Assembly (NCBI GenBank): GCA_021927905.1
Contig: BLLK01000049.1
Coordinates: forward strand, 53,073-117,072
Direction of reading: 5' to 3'
From: Chaetoceros tenuissimus
Taxonomy: Eukaryota > Bacillariophyta > Thalassiosirophyceae > Chaetocerotales > Chaetocerotaceae
Length of the DNA stretch: 64,000 bases
In this document: positions 31,686 to 41,227 of the stretch, one piece after another
Numbering within the stretch: the stretch's first letter is position 1
Layout of the letters: every line of letters starts with the position of its first letter
The notes under the pieces: generated by a model
What the model saw: only the letters and a program-made list of their open reading frames with translations
Database searches by the model: none
What the model was told of the DNA's origin: nothing
Position numbers and translations under genes: made by a program

Positions 31686-34600
31686 TCATGACTTGTCATA
31701 TTTGCCCTTTTGTTGCTTTCCATTTGCTACAGTTCTTCCCTTTAACTTTCCACATCTTTTTCTCTTGATGAGGTTGATTGCTTGTAAAGCGGCTCGTTTC
31801 TGCGCTCTTGTAAGATCTTCTGCTTTTCTTGGTTTGAAAGTAGACATATCCACTAGCTGCGCTAGCTCTTTAAATAACGCATTTACAGCCTCATCCTCAA
31901 ACATTTCTATGCCTTTCTTGGCGCTCATCTGTTCGGTTGTCTGCATTTGTGTAAATACAAATCCAGTTATAAATCGTTGCAAAAGCCTGGTATCCCCGTT
32001 GGTCATGTACGAGTCTGTAGCATGTTTGAAGAATTCTTTTCTGTCATCGACTTCCAGTTCCTCAAATGGTGTTTGTAGGAAAGAGAAACTCTCATTGTAG
32101 TACTTGCTATTTGGTTTTCTAGTTCGATGACCGAGTCCAGTGTTTTCTTCCGATGACTCATCGTCATCACTTTTGCTATCTTCATCAGATACGTCTTCTA
32201 CTTCTATCTCATCGCTAGCACTGTTCTCATCGCTTGTATGTTCATCCGAAGACGTGATTTCTTCTATAATGTCGTCTATACTTTCCTCATCATTGTCTTC
32301 ATTTTCTTCAACATCCTCTTCAGCTACTTCAACACTTTGATCGTTGTTATCGTCATTGTCATCTCCGTCGAAGTCACTATCTTCGTCGCTATCGTAGTCA
32401 TCATCATCGTCCGTGAATGCTGCGAATTGATTGTTTTGCAGTACTACATTATTGTCTGCTCCATTATCCTCATCTTGAGTTGCTACGTTCATCTGTAGTA
32501 CTTCCAGATCGTCATCATCTATTGGATCTCCAGGTGCCCATTCAAAAATCATTTTTCCATCTTGAATGTCGGGCATGTTGTCTTGTGTACCAAGTTCTTT
32601 GACCCTATTGACTATTCTATCGCTTATTGGCAACGGTTTGTATATATGACTTCTGATTTTTCGTCCAGTTGACAGGCTCTGAAAATACCAAGCTCCATGA
32701 TCATTCTGAGGGCTTAGTGCAATAGCTTCTACTGCTCTAGTCGACATCGTGTTTGTCTTTTTCCTCCTTACGGTAACCATGGCTGGCATGCATGTTCTCA
32801 TTTGGCAGATTCTTTTGAAGCTTAGATCCGGCAGACCTAATACGATATTTCTCGGTGATAGTTTATCCCCCACGTTGTCAGCTCCATAGAAAGCGTTACA
32901 GTATTTGGTGATGGTCTTGATGATGCCGATTGTCATTTGTTTACTGATCTTCGTATATGGTAGGTCGTGAAGACATGCTCTTGTACATTCCTTGATGTAT
33001 CTGATTGACCTTTCTACTTCAGGTACATGTTCGTTCGCTCCTACGGTCTCGAGATGAGTAGGCATGGTGTCCATCCTAATACAGTCGAATTCATTATCCG
33101 CACATACTTGTGTTACGTTAAAACCTTGTGCTTCGTATATCCGTTTCACATCGTTATATTCTTGTAGTATTGTAGCATGTGTTTTATTGGTAGGGAATGA
33201 TACACTCCTAAACTTGACATTTTTACTGATAGTATGAAAAACTGGTATGCCATTCACATAGAAGAAATCTATGCATAGAGTGATATTCTGTATGTCTTTG
33301 AAGAGCTCATCAGGGATATTGATGGGATTTAGCACTGGTATTGGTGTTGGCTTCTTCCATGTGCTACGACCTTTAGCCGATGAGGGGTAATCTCCATGGA
33401 TATAAACCGAACGTTTAACATCTGCAACTGTGATTGGGCAGTCTTGTAGTTGTTGGACAGCGTTGGTTAGTGCTGATTTCGAGACACTACCAAGGTGCTG
33501 TCGAAGAGTTATAGCCATATTCGCTCCTTGCACCTCACGGCGATTGAATTGTGATTCCCTCTCACGCACAGTATTAAGAAATGTGACCGATTTGCGCTCC
33601 TCATTTGTAGTTGTTGTACCTGAGTTAATGTGAACTGAAGGTTCTGTAGGCACCATATTGAAAGAGAAAGGTACATTGATTGTACGAAGGTCGAGGACAT
33701 AGAGACACTCTCTTAGTTTATGGAATCTAAGCTGAGTATCATGCAGATGAACTACGAAAGCATTGTCTGTACCCGTATCCAACGTAACACGAATCCCAAG
33801 TTCAGTCAGACGTCCAAGACTCAAGATGTTTGCTATGCCATTAGTATTTATCCATACCTCTGATAGACCCTTAAAACTGCCCTGTCTACAGTACTGAAGA
33901 CTACCACCATTCGAATGTGTTTTCAAACCAAACCTTTTCCCTTTCACATTGTCTACCAAGCTTTCATTACAGAAAAGATGGTCACTCCCTTGACTGTCGA
34001 GCAGGATAAAGTGATCCCGCAGATCACGCATAAAGGAGGATGAGCAATTGTGAAAGGAGAACGAGGAAAAGTTGACACCGGTGGGAGTACTTACTGGCTG
34101 TGCAGCGCGTGTGGCAGCGAGGGAAGTTGCAGCCTCAGTATCTGACTTAGGACATCCAAAAGACTTGTGTCCTGGGCATCCACAACGATAACAGATCCAT
34201 TCCTCATTAAGGTTCCCATCCGTACCAGTGATTGCAGTATGTGGACTACTAGCCAGGAAGAATGAGAGCCCAGATTGATATCCACTTGTGGATGCTCTGG
34301 TAACGGACGGTAGAGTAGGCTGAAAGTAGGTGAGCTTGTTAAGCGCCTCCGAAATGTCATTTGGATAGTCATCCGTACCATTTAAGAAATTGTTTTGCAA
34401 AGTATTCTGTAGTTCCTGGTAACGGTGTTTGTCAGCTCTTTTTAGGAATGCGATACCTACGGCTCTGTCCCTAGTATTCTGTATTCCTTCCTTGAACTGC
34501 ACTTTGTATTCATCATCCGATAACTGCTTGGCTTTAAGTTCATCCTGCAGCGCAAGAATATCCGTGCTGCTTACCCCGAAGTATCCAGCATTCTGCTCGT

Positions 34601-35357
34601 ACACCTTCACGTAACTCATAAATGTCTTGTGGAACTCCGGCAGGTCCATCTGTCCTTGTCTACATTTTATAATACGTTCCAAAGCGTCATCAGTAGATAG
34701 TTCCAACGGCTTGACTTTGTCGAATTGGTAGACCGTGTCCTTGACTGCTTTTAATAACCAAAGCATGTCCTTTGACTTCTTCGCTTCGATGTATCCCTTG
34801 ACTCCTAGCAACTTCTGCTGGAGTCCTTTAGTACTTTGGTTCCAGATGAGGTCGTACCCAATAGCAGTGTTCTTAGTGTATGCCTTTTTTCTATAAAAAT
34901 AGTAGTCCACCTCGAGATCAAATTCCATTGTATCCAGTTTTGATGCACTTGCACCTGGCTCCATTGGGCGGATGGTAGACATATCCAAGTCTTTCATATC
35001 GTCAATGATCGGGAACAAATCGTCCCCATACTCCAGCTTCTCCAACACATAGGTGCGTAGTACACCGACAGTTTTATCATACGTCTTCAAGCTTTTACTC
35101 TCGGATGGCAGGCAGAATAATGGGCTCTTGAGCGGTGCGGATGTGGGGACTTCCTCTTCAGTCGTAGCACTGGACCTATGTCCTCCTCTGCCGCCTCTTC
35201 CTCCTCTGCCTCTACCTCTGCCTCCTCTACCGCCGCCCCTACGGCGTCTCCCACTTGCTCTGTCAGCTGGTGTGTCTGGAGCAGGTGATGGATTTGGTGG
35301 TGGGTCAGTACTAGTGGCGCTTCCAGCATCTCCACTGTTTCTTTCTTCCCCAGACAT
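31686..35357 (-). CDS. Gag, protease-like, integrase and N-terminal Pol of the minus-strand element
   Basis: 1223 codons from ATG 35357. The N-terminus has an RGG/RG-rich tract (about residues 36-62), likely RNA-binding. Gag is followed by a zinc knuckle CYRC-x4-H-x4-C (about 388-401). A protease-like site reads LLDSQGSDHLFC, close to the DNQST form I recall for CoDi elements. Integrase has D in LCIDFFYVNG, D in VCADNEFD and E in VPEVERSIR. A very acidic Asp/Glu/Ser stretch of about 120 residues separates integrase from RT. The frame stops at TGA 31686 within the conserved KYDKS-TASPT start of RT. The ATG lies 2 bases after the stop of the leader frame, which suggests coupled reinitiation. 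Confidence 0.88.
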   Translation of the reverse strand: MSGEERNSGDAGSATSTDPPPNPSPAPDTPADRASGRRRRGGGRGGRGRGRGGRGGRGGHRSSATTEEEVPTSAPLKSPLFCLPSESKSLKTYDKTVGVLRTYVLEKLEYGDDLFPIIDDMKDLDMSTIRPMEPGASASKLDTMEFDLEVDYYFYRKKAYTKNTAIGYDLIWNQSTKGLQQKLLGVKGYIEAKKSKDMLWLLKAVKDTVYQFDKVKPLELSTDDALERIIKCRQGQMDLPEFHKTFMSYVKVYEQNAGYFGVSSTDILALQDELKAKQLSDDEYKVQFKEGIQNTRDRAVGIAFLKRADKHRYQELQNTLQNNFLNGTDDYPNDISEALNKLTYFQPTLPSVTRASTSGYQSGLSFFLASSPHTAITGTDGNLNEEWICYRCGCPGHKSFGCPKSDTEAATSLAATRAAQPVSTPTGVNFSSFSFHNCSSSFMRDLRDHFILLDSQGSDHLFCNESLVDNVKGKRFGLKTHSNGGSLQYCRQGSFKGLSEVWINTNGIANILSLGRLTELGIRVTLDTGTDNAFVVHLHDTQLRFHKLRECLYVLDLRTINVPFSFNMVPTEPSVHINSGTTTTNEERKSVTFLNTVRERESQFNRREVQGANMAITLRQHLGSVSKSALTNAVQQLQDCPITVADVKRSVYIHGDYPSSAKGRSTWKKPTPIPVLNPINIPDELFKDIQNITLCIDFFYVNGIPVFHTISKNVKFRSVSFPTNKTHATILQEYNDVKRIYEAQGFNVTQVCADNEFDCIRMDTMPTHLETVGANEHVPEVERSIRYIKECTRACLHDLPYTKISKQMTIGIIKTITKYCNAFYGADNVGDKLSPRNIVLGLPDLSFKRICQMRTCMPAMVTVRRKKTNTMSTRAVEAIALSPQNDHGAWYFQSLSTGRKIRSHIYKPLPISDRIVNRVKELGTQDNMPDIQDGKMIFEWAPGDPIDDDDLEVLQMNVATQDEDNGADNNVVLQNNQFAAFTDDDDDYDSDEDSDFDGDDNDDNNDQSVEVAEEDVEENEDNDEESIDDIIEEITSSDEHTSDENSASDEIEVEDVSDEDSKSDDDESSEENTGLGHRTRKPNSKYYNESFSFLQTPFEELEVDDRKEFFKHATDSYMTNGDTRLLQRFITGFVFTQMQTTEQMSAKKGIEMFEDEAVNALFKELAQLVDMSTFKPRKAEDLTRAQKRAALQAINLIKRKRCGKLKGRTVANGKQQKGKYDKS

Positions 35358-35359
35358 CT

Positions 35360-35731
35360 TCAGGCTTCGATCGTTGCTTCGTCTCTGGTATACTTAGGGG
35401 TTCTTCTGATGATGTCTCCTCCACTCGTTTTGATATGTAGGAATCTTTTGTCTCTCTTTACAATTGTTCCTTTATTGTTAAAATGTCTCCTCTTGCCACG
35501 AGTCTCCTTACAGTAGTACACTATCGCTCCTGCCTTATATTCTTTTCCAGAGTGTACTGTCTCAGCCTCTGTGCTGGACCTCGGGATGTACCTTGAGCGT
35601 GCTGGTGTAGTGTGCTCTTGTTTTACTTGGCTGTTCTCTTCTGCAAGTTGTAACCTCGCTAACACGCGTCTTAAATCTTCAATCTCTTGTTGCTTATGTT
35701 GTATCAGTAGCTTTACGTGTTCACTGTCCAT
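35360..35731 (-). CDS. small leader ORF ahead of Gag in the Copia element
   Basis: 123 codons from ATG 35731, lying between the 5' LTR and Gag. Residues 5-35 are a heptad-like coiled coil (IQHKQQEIEDLRRVLARLQL). The C-terminal 55 residues read like a small SH3-type barrel (YKAGAIVYYC, HFNNKGTIVKR, FLHIKTSGGDIIRRTPKY), reminiscent of the C-terminal domain of retroviral-type integrases. The stop TGA is followed 2 bases later by the Gag ATG. The frame is intact in an otherwise decayed copy, which argues for real coding content. A nucleic-acid or chromatin-binding accessory role is a guess. Confidence 0.6.
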   Translation of the reverse strand: MDSEHVKLLIQHKQQEIEDLRRVLARLQLAEENSQVKQEHTTPARSRYIPRSSTEAETVHSGKEYKAGAIVYYCKETRGKRRHFNNKGTIVKRDKRFLHIKTSGGDIIRRTPKYTRDEATIEA

Positions 35732-35787
35732 TCAACTATGTAGACCTTGTAGATATGGATTGTGTTTCCTAATATTTTATGATAATT

Positions 35788-35801
35788 TTCGTTTAATCTA
35801 A
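35788..35801 (-). other. candidate self-priming primer-binding site
   Basis: On the element's sense strand the 14 bases directly after the 5' LTR are TTAGATTAAACGAA. They are the perfect complement of TTCGTTTAATCTAA inside the same LTR (plus-strand 35920-35933). No match to a tRNA 3' end was recognised. This arrangement is the hallmark of Tf1-type self-priming, in which the RNA folds back to prime reverse transcription. Confidence 0.55.
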
Positions 35802-36101
35802 TGTTATTTCAGAGAGTCGGCTGCTTCAATCCGATGAGTGTTAGAACTCTGGGATAGCTGACGTGTAGTGTCTAAAGGTACAATAAGATGTGGTGTTTTA
35901 ACCTTGGTTATTGACTGGATTAGATTAAACGAATGATATCGTTGATGATCATTCGTTTACTTGCTATTTCTAGTTACTTCTGCATAACTTCTGTTCCTTC
36001 GTTGTTCCTGTTGTCGACGTGGAGATTTATCCAATGCACTTGAGGGTTTCTGGCTATCTCCCTTGCCGGTAACCGACTCTGATTTTGTACTTTTCACAAC
36101 A
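35802..36101 (-). repeat. 5' LTR of the minus-strand Copia element
   Basis: 300 bp with TGTT...AACA ends. It contains an 11-bp inverted repeat AAACGAATGAT/ATCATTCGTTT around 35927-35958; its left arm overlaps the segment complementary to the putative primer site. Confidence 0.9.
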
Positions 36102-36422
36102 GATATAGGTATATTGTGTACTATATATATATATGGTCATGCCATGTAAAGATGCAAACAACACCTTCACACTAAATCTTTGCTTCAAAGAGGGTTCGGT
36201 TCGCAAAGTTCGAGTTCTGCGAAGCCCAGCAAAATACCAATGCGAACCCCACTAGAGTCAATTAGAAATCTTGACATCGTGAGAAGAGAAGAGTATCTTT
36301 TTCGTGGCTGACATTCTTCTAGCAGATGATGGGCATACCATAGTATGATGCTGGATGCTTTCAAGTTTCAAGATAGCACTCATACTTCATTTGAATTGTC
36401 GAGTAAAATCAAAACAGTGAAA
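36102..36422. other. intergenic region between LTR element and TPR-MYND-Kelch gene
   Basis: This starts with ATATAGGTATATTGTGT, which echoes the sequence on the other side of the retroelement, then a short TA repeat at about 36122-36133. An in-frame ATG at 36345 precedes the preferred start at 36423. No other feature is seen. Confidence 0.4.
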
Positions 36423-38847
36423 ATGAGTACAAATGAGAAGGCAGTGGCCTTGGCTCTAAAAGAAGAAGGTAATCGGCTTTTCAAAAGTAAAGACTTTGAA
36501 AAGGCAGCAGAGAAATACGAGGAAGCGATTGCTCTAGATCCTACAAACCCAATCTTTTTATCCAACTATTGTAATGTACTCTCTCAACTTGAAAGATTTG
36601 ATGCAGTGGAAGTTGCTGCAAGGAAATGTATTGATTTAGATTCAACATATGTAAAAGGCTATTACTGGTTAGCAAAGGCATATGTTGCTCGCAATATGTT
36701 TGATGAAGCTATAGAAACTTGCGAAAATGCACTTCAAATTGATCCGAATCAGGCGGAAATGCAAAAGATGCATCAAGTGTTGAAGAATACTAAAACTGAT
36801 ATTGCCTCTTCCCTCATGGAGAGTTGCAAGCTAGAACCTGCAAAAGATTCATTTAGAAATACTATTTTAGTTTCTAGTGGATTGGCTGGCAAAAAATATC
36901 AAGCAGCGGATGGGTCTATTGATCTAGGTAAAGCAATAAATACACCAAGGAGAGGAGCATGTGCTAATCCTGATTGTAAAACGAGCGAATGCGACAATGA
37001 GAATTTAATGAGGTGCAGTAGATGTTGGCAAGTTGATTACTGCTCAAAAGAATGCCAAAGAGCAGACTGGAAGAGGCACAAATTGGAAGAATGTAAAGCG
37101 CGCGAACGTGATGTAGAAAAGAAAACAAACATGTCTTGGCAAGCCGTTGTATATGATGGAAGATGTGCAATGAAACAAAAGGACTTTGATAAGGCAATTG
37201 CGTCTTTCTTGAATGTCGTGAAAAGCCGTATGATGCATTCTTTGCTAGTACATATTGCCTCATGTTATCTGGAAAAAGGAGATGCGAAAACTGGATTAGA
37301 TTATGCCTATGACGCATGTCAAAGTGCATACGAAGACTTGCAGTCAATGATAATAAAAGCTACATGCCATAGAAAGTTAGGAGATCTTGAAGCGGCTTAT
37401 TATTGTGCATATACCGCATATAATTCGCATATTCCGAAAAAGGATGAAGTTGAAGTCACGCTTATGCCACTACTACAAGAACTCACAACAGAGTTAGTGT
37501 CCCATCTACAGCGTAAATACAATCTATCGCAATCATCTTCATTTCCAATGAAAATCCATATCTCCTCTGTTCCGTTTACACTTGACTACAAGAATGGACA
37601 AGTTGGTATTCTTCAAGATCGGAATGGGTCAGGATTTTACGTTTGTCGACCTCGAACTGACTCTCCCAGCTTTGGAACATTACAACAACATACAGCAGTG
37701 ACTTATGGCAAGAATATTATTGTCTTCGGTGGAATCGATGCTTCAAATGATATTACAAATGAAGTACGCATCTTCCATATAAATGAGGATAATGAATACA
37801 CATACCATGTTCAAACCTGTACTGGAGAAATTCCACATCCAGTACAAGGGCATGCAGCGTGTTTAGTTTCAGATAAGATGTACGTATATGGGGGATCACC
37901 ATGTTTAGAAGACAGTTAGGGTTAGGGTTAGGGTTAGATGAATTGGATCTCGTAAATTGGACTTGGAGGAAGCTGAATTCGATGAAAGATACGAAGCAAG
38001 AGGATAAACCTGAGGTTGATGTTGTATTTCCGTCTCTTGTGAGATTTGATAGTGAGACACTTCTACTTATTGGAGGGATGCGAGGAGAGGAGCAAAGGGC
38101 AAGTTTAGCTAAAGGAGCATCTCGCGGATTCACAGTGCAACAAGGCAAGATTGATCCAGCTTCTGAGAATAAACATTTGTATTCTTTGCGTACAGGCAAG
38201 TGGAGATTCATTGGACATGGAAAAAATGATCCATGTGGTTGGGAATTACATGCACATAATATCGACGAGAAGAAGGTCTTAGTTCTTTCTGGTCAGCCGA
38301 ACTATGCATTAACGAATACTTACATGTACATCGTATCGGAGAAAGCAGATGGATCCGTAGAGTGGAGCAAGGTAGACGAGAGTTCAAATGGTATGCCTCC
38401 ATCAACCGCAGTTTTCCGAGGTAGCACCTGGATAGCATCTGCAAACAGCCTATTTCTCTACGGAGGGAGGTACAACTACATCAACATTCACGATTCAGTA
38501 TTCAAACAGAGAAATAGCGATCACGATACCACAATGGTTTATTATATGATACAGAAGTGTACTGCTTCAATCTGGAACTCAAGCTGTGGATCAGACTGCG
38601 AATCGAGACAAGTCACAATTCTCGAAACAGCCATACAATGAATGAGATAGATGGAAAGCTTGTAGTACTTGGTGGATCTCGTGTTGCTAATGGAATCAAG
38701 GGCTATAGAGATGAAAGAGAGTACGCAACCGAAGTTTTAGCATACAATTTAGATCTGTCTCTATTTCAATTTAACAATCAGAAAGGCAAAGGTAACAACA
38801 AGAAAAAGCGTTCCAAAGGTAAAAAAGGGAAGAAGTCAAGAAGATAG
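36423..38847 (+). CDS. TPR-MYND-Kelch protein, frame broken at two short GT...AG segments
   Basis: Starting at ATG 36423, residues 5-125 hold TPR repeats (EGNRLFKSKDFEKAAEKYEE, ALQIDPN). A MYND zinc finger follows, with eight ligands from CANPDC to HKLEEC at about 178-222, then more TPR-like helices and a Kelch region (IIVFGGID, MYVYGGSP, LLIGGM, LFLYGGR, LVVLGGSR). The frame stops at 37917 inside a telomeric repeat. Removing 37915-37937 (23 nt, GT...AG) joins LED to NELDLVNWTWRKL, exactly a Kelch unit. A second break is cured by removing 38498-38517 (20 nt, GT...AG), joining to LYDTEVYCFNLELKLW. The protein then ends in a Lys-rich tail at 38847. It is either a gene with minute introns or a recently damaged one. 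MYND/Kelch proteins usually act as protein-protein adaptors. Confidence 0.75.
37915..37937 (+). repeat. telomeric repeat inside a Kelch coding region, intron-like
   Basis: GTTAGG repeated three times plus GTTAG: 23 nt, beginning GT and ending AG. Its exact removal restores the reading frame and a Kelch motif. It is either a telomeric insertion at a repaired break or a minimal intron made of telomeric DNA. Confidence 0.9.
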
Positions 38848-39066
38848 AATCGAGTCAAGTATGCATAAGTTTTTAATAGCACAAATCTTCTGTGACTGCG
38901 TGAAATTTAGAAGGAATCCATCTGGGCGATTTACTTTTGAAGTTGTGACTGATATGAAAGAAAGAAACGAAAGGCGTACTATTACATAAATATTGTTTAC
39001 TTTTTCTATGAGTTGTTTTTACTCCCCCTCGAAGTCTCATACTCTCCAAGATAAAGAATCTTTTCT

Positions 39067-40475
39067 CTATTCCTCAAGTAGCATTTCATTCAATATTCCC
39101 ATATACTCAACATTTGTCCTATTATTTGGACACTTGAATACCTCACCATTAGGTTGTTGATGCAATGCACGACATCGATTGCCAGCTAACCCAGCACCAA
39201 ATGCTCCAAAAGATCCAATTCCAAATGCTACACACTTTGAGCCTCCCACAATAAGCAAATCCTCAAACAGCGGATAGAAATCTTCTGCTGTGTGCGTTCC
39301 ATTTTCAATAAAACCAAAATGTGGAATATTCGTCCTTCCTTCAAGAAATCCTACGGGTTCCACACTCTTAGTATCATTCACCGTTATAGTATTGTTCGTT
39401 GTAACATGATGGACAAGATCGGTGCTATCCGCAATGAAAAAGATCGGAGAAGCACTGTCTTTGTCAAGTAACAAACCACACTCCAATGCATTGGTAGCCA
39501 AGCTCATCAAGTGTCCTTTATAAGCTCCTTCAAACTTCACATAATGATTGCCTTTATCATGTGCATTTGTATTATTCTTCCCAATCAATTTTGACATCAT
39601 TCCGGTAGGATATCTTGCACGCAAATGCACCGATGTATAATTTCCTTCGACTAATCCCAATTGAGCCATTGTCGCATTGATATTCCTCGCGATGGCAGGT
39701 ATAGGCATAAACATGACTCGAAAGATATGTTCCATTGAATCCACATGCGACCACTGCATCCACGGATGTAAAATAGGCACTTGACCTTTGTAAGAATTGG
39801 CATAAAATACTTTATTCAAAACAGATATTTGTTGCGTCGATCGACTATGCCAAAGAACGATATATTTCTGAGTAGATGATTTCAATTCATGTTTCGCATT
39901 TTCCAACACACCATGTGCTTTTGTAAGATTCTCTCCAGTATTCAACACAAATGCATCATTATCTCCTCTAAAGTCCTTTGGACAGGTCCAATTCAGTCCT
40001 CCCTTGGGTACTTGTAGAAAAGATTCTAATTTGGCAGGAGTATCCCAATACAAACAAAAGATACGATTGGTCCTTTGTGCCAGCAAAGATAGAATGGTAA
40101 TGCTCGTAATCGATCGCTGATTCCTCCAAATGGTCCTTTTCCTTTACATTGAATCACTAGGTACTTATTATTTTCTGTATCTTTTCGTCGTCGTTGCTTT
40201 TGATTCCATATCACATATTCCTGTAGCCATTTCGGTAAAGCAGCTAAGGAATATGGCACTCTATGATCTCCGTACATTGTAAGATATGCACTATTTTCAT
40301 TTTCATTTTGAATTTGATCATGATTGAAAATCCTAGAAACAACTTTCAAAGAATGTCTCAAGATATGATTACTAGTTTTGGTCGTAGCAAATTCAAATAG
40401 TAAATTTCCAATAGCTAAACTAATAGCTAATATGGTACCAACAAGTAAGGTTTTCAGTAAGGTTTTCTTCGTCAT
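39067..40475 (-). pseudogene. fucosyltransferase-like type II membrane protein, one frame break
   Basis: ATG 40475 starts a short cytosolic tail and a signal-anchor (LLVGTILAISLAIGNLLFEF), typical of Golgi glycosyltransferases. The luminal part has GDHRVPYSL and KGPFGGISDRLRALPFYL, then in another frame LAQRTNRIFCLYWDTPAKLESFL and NWTCP. Read together these match the GISDRL...A...R.F.I.W..P..LE.FL pattern of fucosyltransferase-like proteins. The frame changes at the T-run around 40085-40087, as if one base were missing. The remainder is open to 39067 and holds a VHLRARYP segment and, near the end, FGIGSFGAFGAGLAG. One indel in a homopolymer could be a consensus error rather than true decay. 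Confidence 0.65.
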
Positions 40476-41227
40476 GTGGTCAGAGAATGTTGTGCAACTA
40501 GTGAATGTTGAGGAGATAAAGAGGTTTAGATGTGTACTTCCTATGGTTATGTTCTTTTTGGAGACTAAAAGAATTAAGAGAGGAGAGAGGAGCTATTCGC
40601 GTTCCCGCGTTCCCAAAACAGATGAGCGACTTTTTTAAAATGGGTAAAAAGGCAGGCGTTACATATAATGTGACAAATTTAAAACTCATTCCATTCCAAG
40701 CAAATATGAAGTGTATATCAGCTTCATTTGAAGTTGTGATTCATGAAAGAGCGATTTTTATCAATATTGTTACTTTTTAAATATAGAGTATGCCGTCTGT
40801 AAACAGCAATTGAATATCAAACCTTTTACACTGGCATCGTGAAGAAGCAAATGTTGACAAAATATTTATACAACTAAAGTTACAGAGAAACTTGTTTTCG
40901 CAAAAGAAAGAAAAGGCTACTATGTAATAAATATAATGTTCTTGGTACCATTGAGGGGACGAATGTGCCTGATTCTAGCGAGGACAATGAAAGAATGAAG
41001 AAGCACGATGCTTTGCGAGGTCTAGAATAAAAACCGTGTATTTCATTTGCCTCTGATTAAAATAGACAACGCTGATGATCTTACTCGACTCTATTGTACT
41101 TTATCGGATTATGAACTTGAACGACGGTAGTATTAGATGACAGAGTGGTGAATTTTACTCTCAGTATGAAGTGAGTCGCTCTATAAGCCTATAAAAAATT
41201 ACCTCATCCCCTTTACATTATCATACT
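40476..41227. other. intergenic region
   Basis: 752 bases between the fucosyltransferase-like gene start and the 3' end of the FKBP gene, both on the minus strand. The short open frames present overlap the 5' flank and lack any domain or splice support. No RNA gene or repeat is seen. Confidence 0.4.

Larger units (their letters stand above)
30002..36101 (-). mobile_element. Copia-type LTR retrotransposon, older copy, minus strand
   Basis: About 6.1 kb, with LTRs 30002-30300 (3' LTR) and 35802-36101 (5' LTR), both TGTT...AACA. Transcription order on the minus strand: 5' LTR, self-complementary primer site, a 123-codon leader frame, Gag-Pol with zinc knuckle, protease-like site, integrase, RT and RNase H, and a tail running into the 3' LTR. 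In-frame TGA codons at 31686-31688 and 30360-30362 interrupt Pol. The LTRs differ clearly, mainly in the outer U3 half, so the copy is old. No 5-bp target duplication is seen at the immediate ends. Confidence 0.93.

Noticed and set aside
32140..32340. Ser-rich plus-strand frame inside the old retroelement
   Set aside because: Antisense to the acidic Asp/Glu/Ser stretch of Pol; not independent coding.
36181..36240. GGTTCGGTTCGC and GTTCGAGTTC motifs resembling a tRNA T-arm
   Set aside because: No acceptor or anticodon stem can be folded around them.
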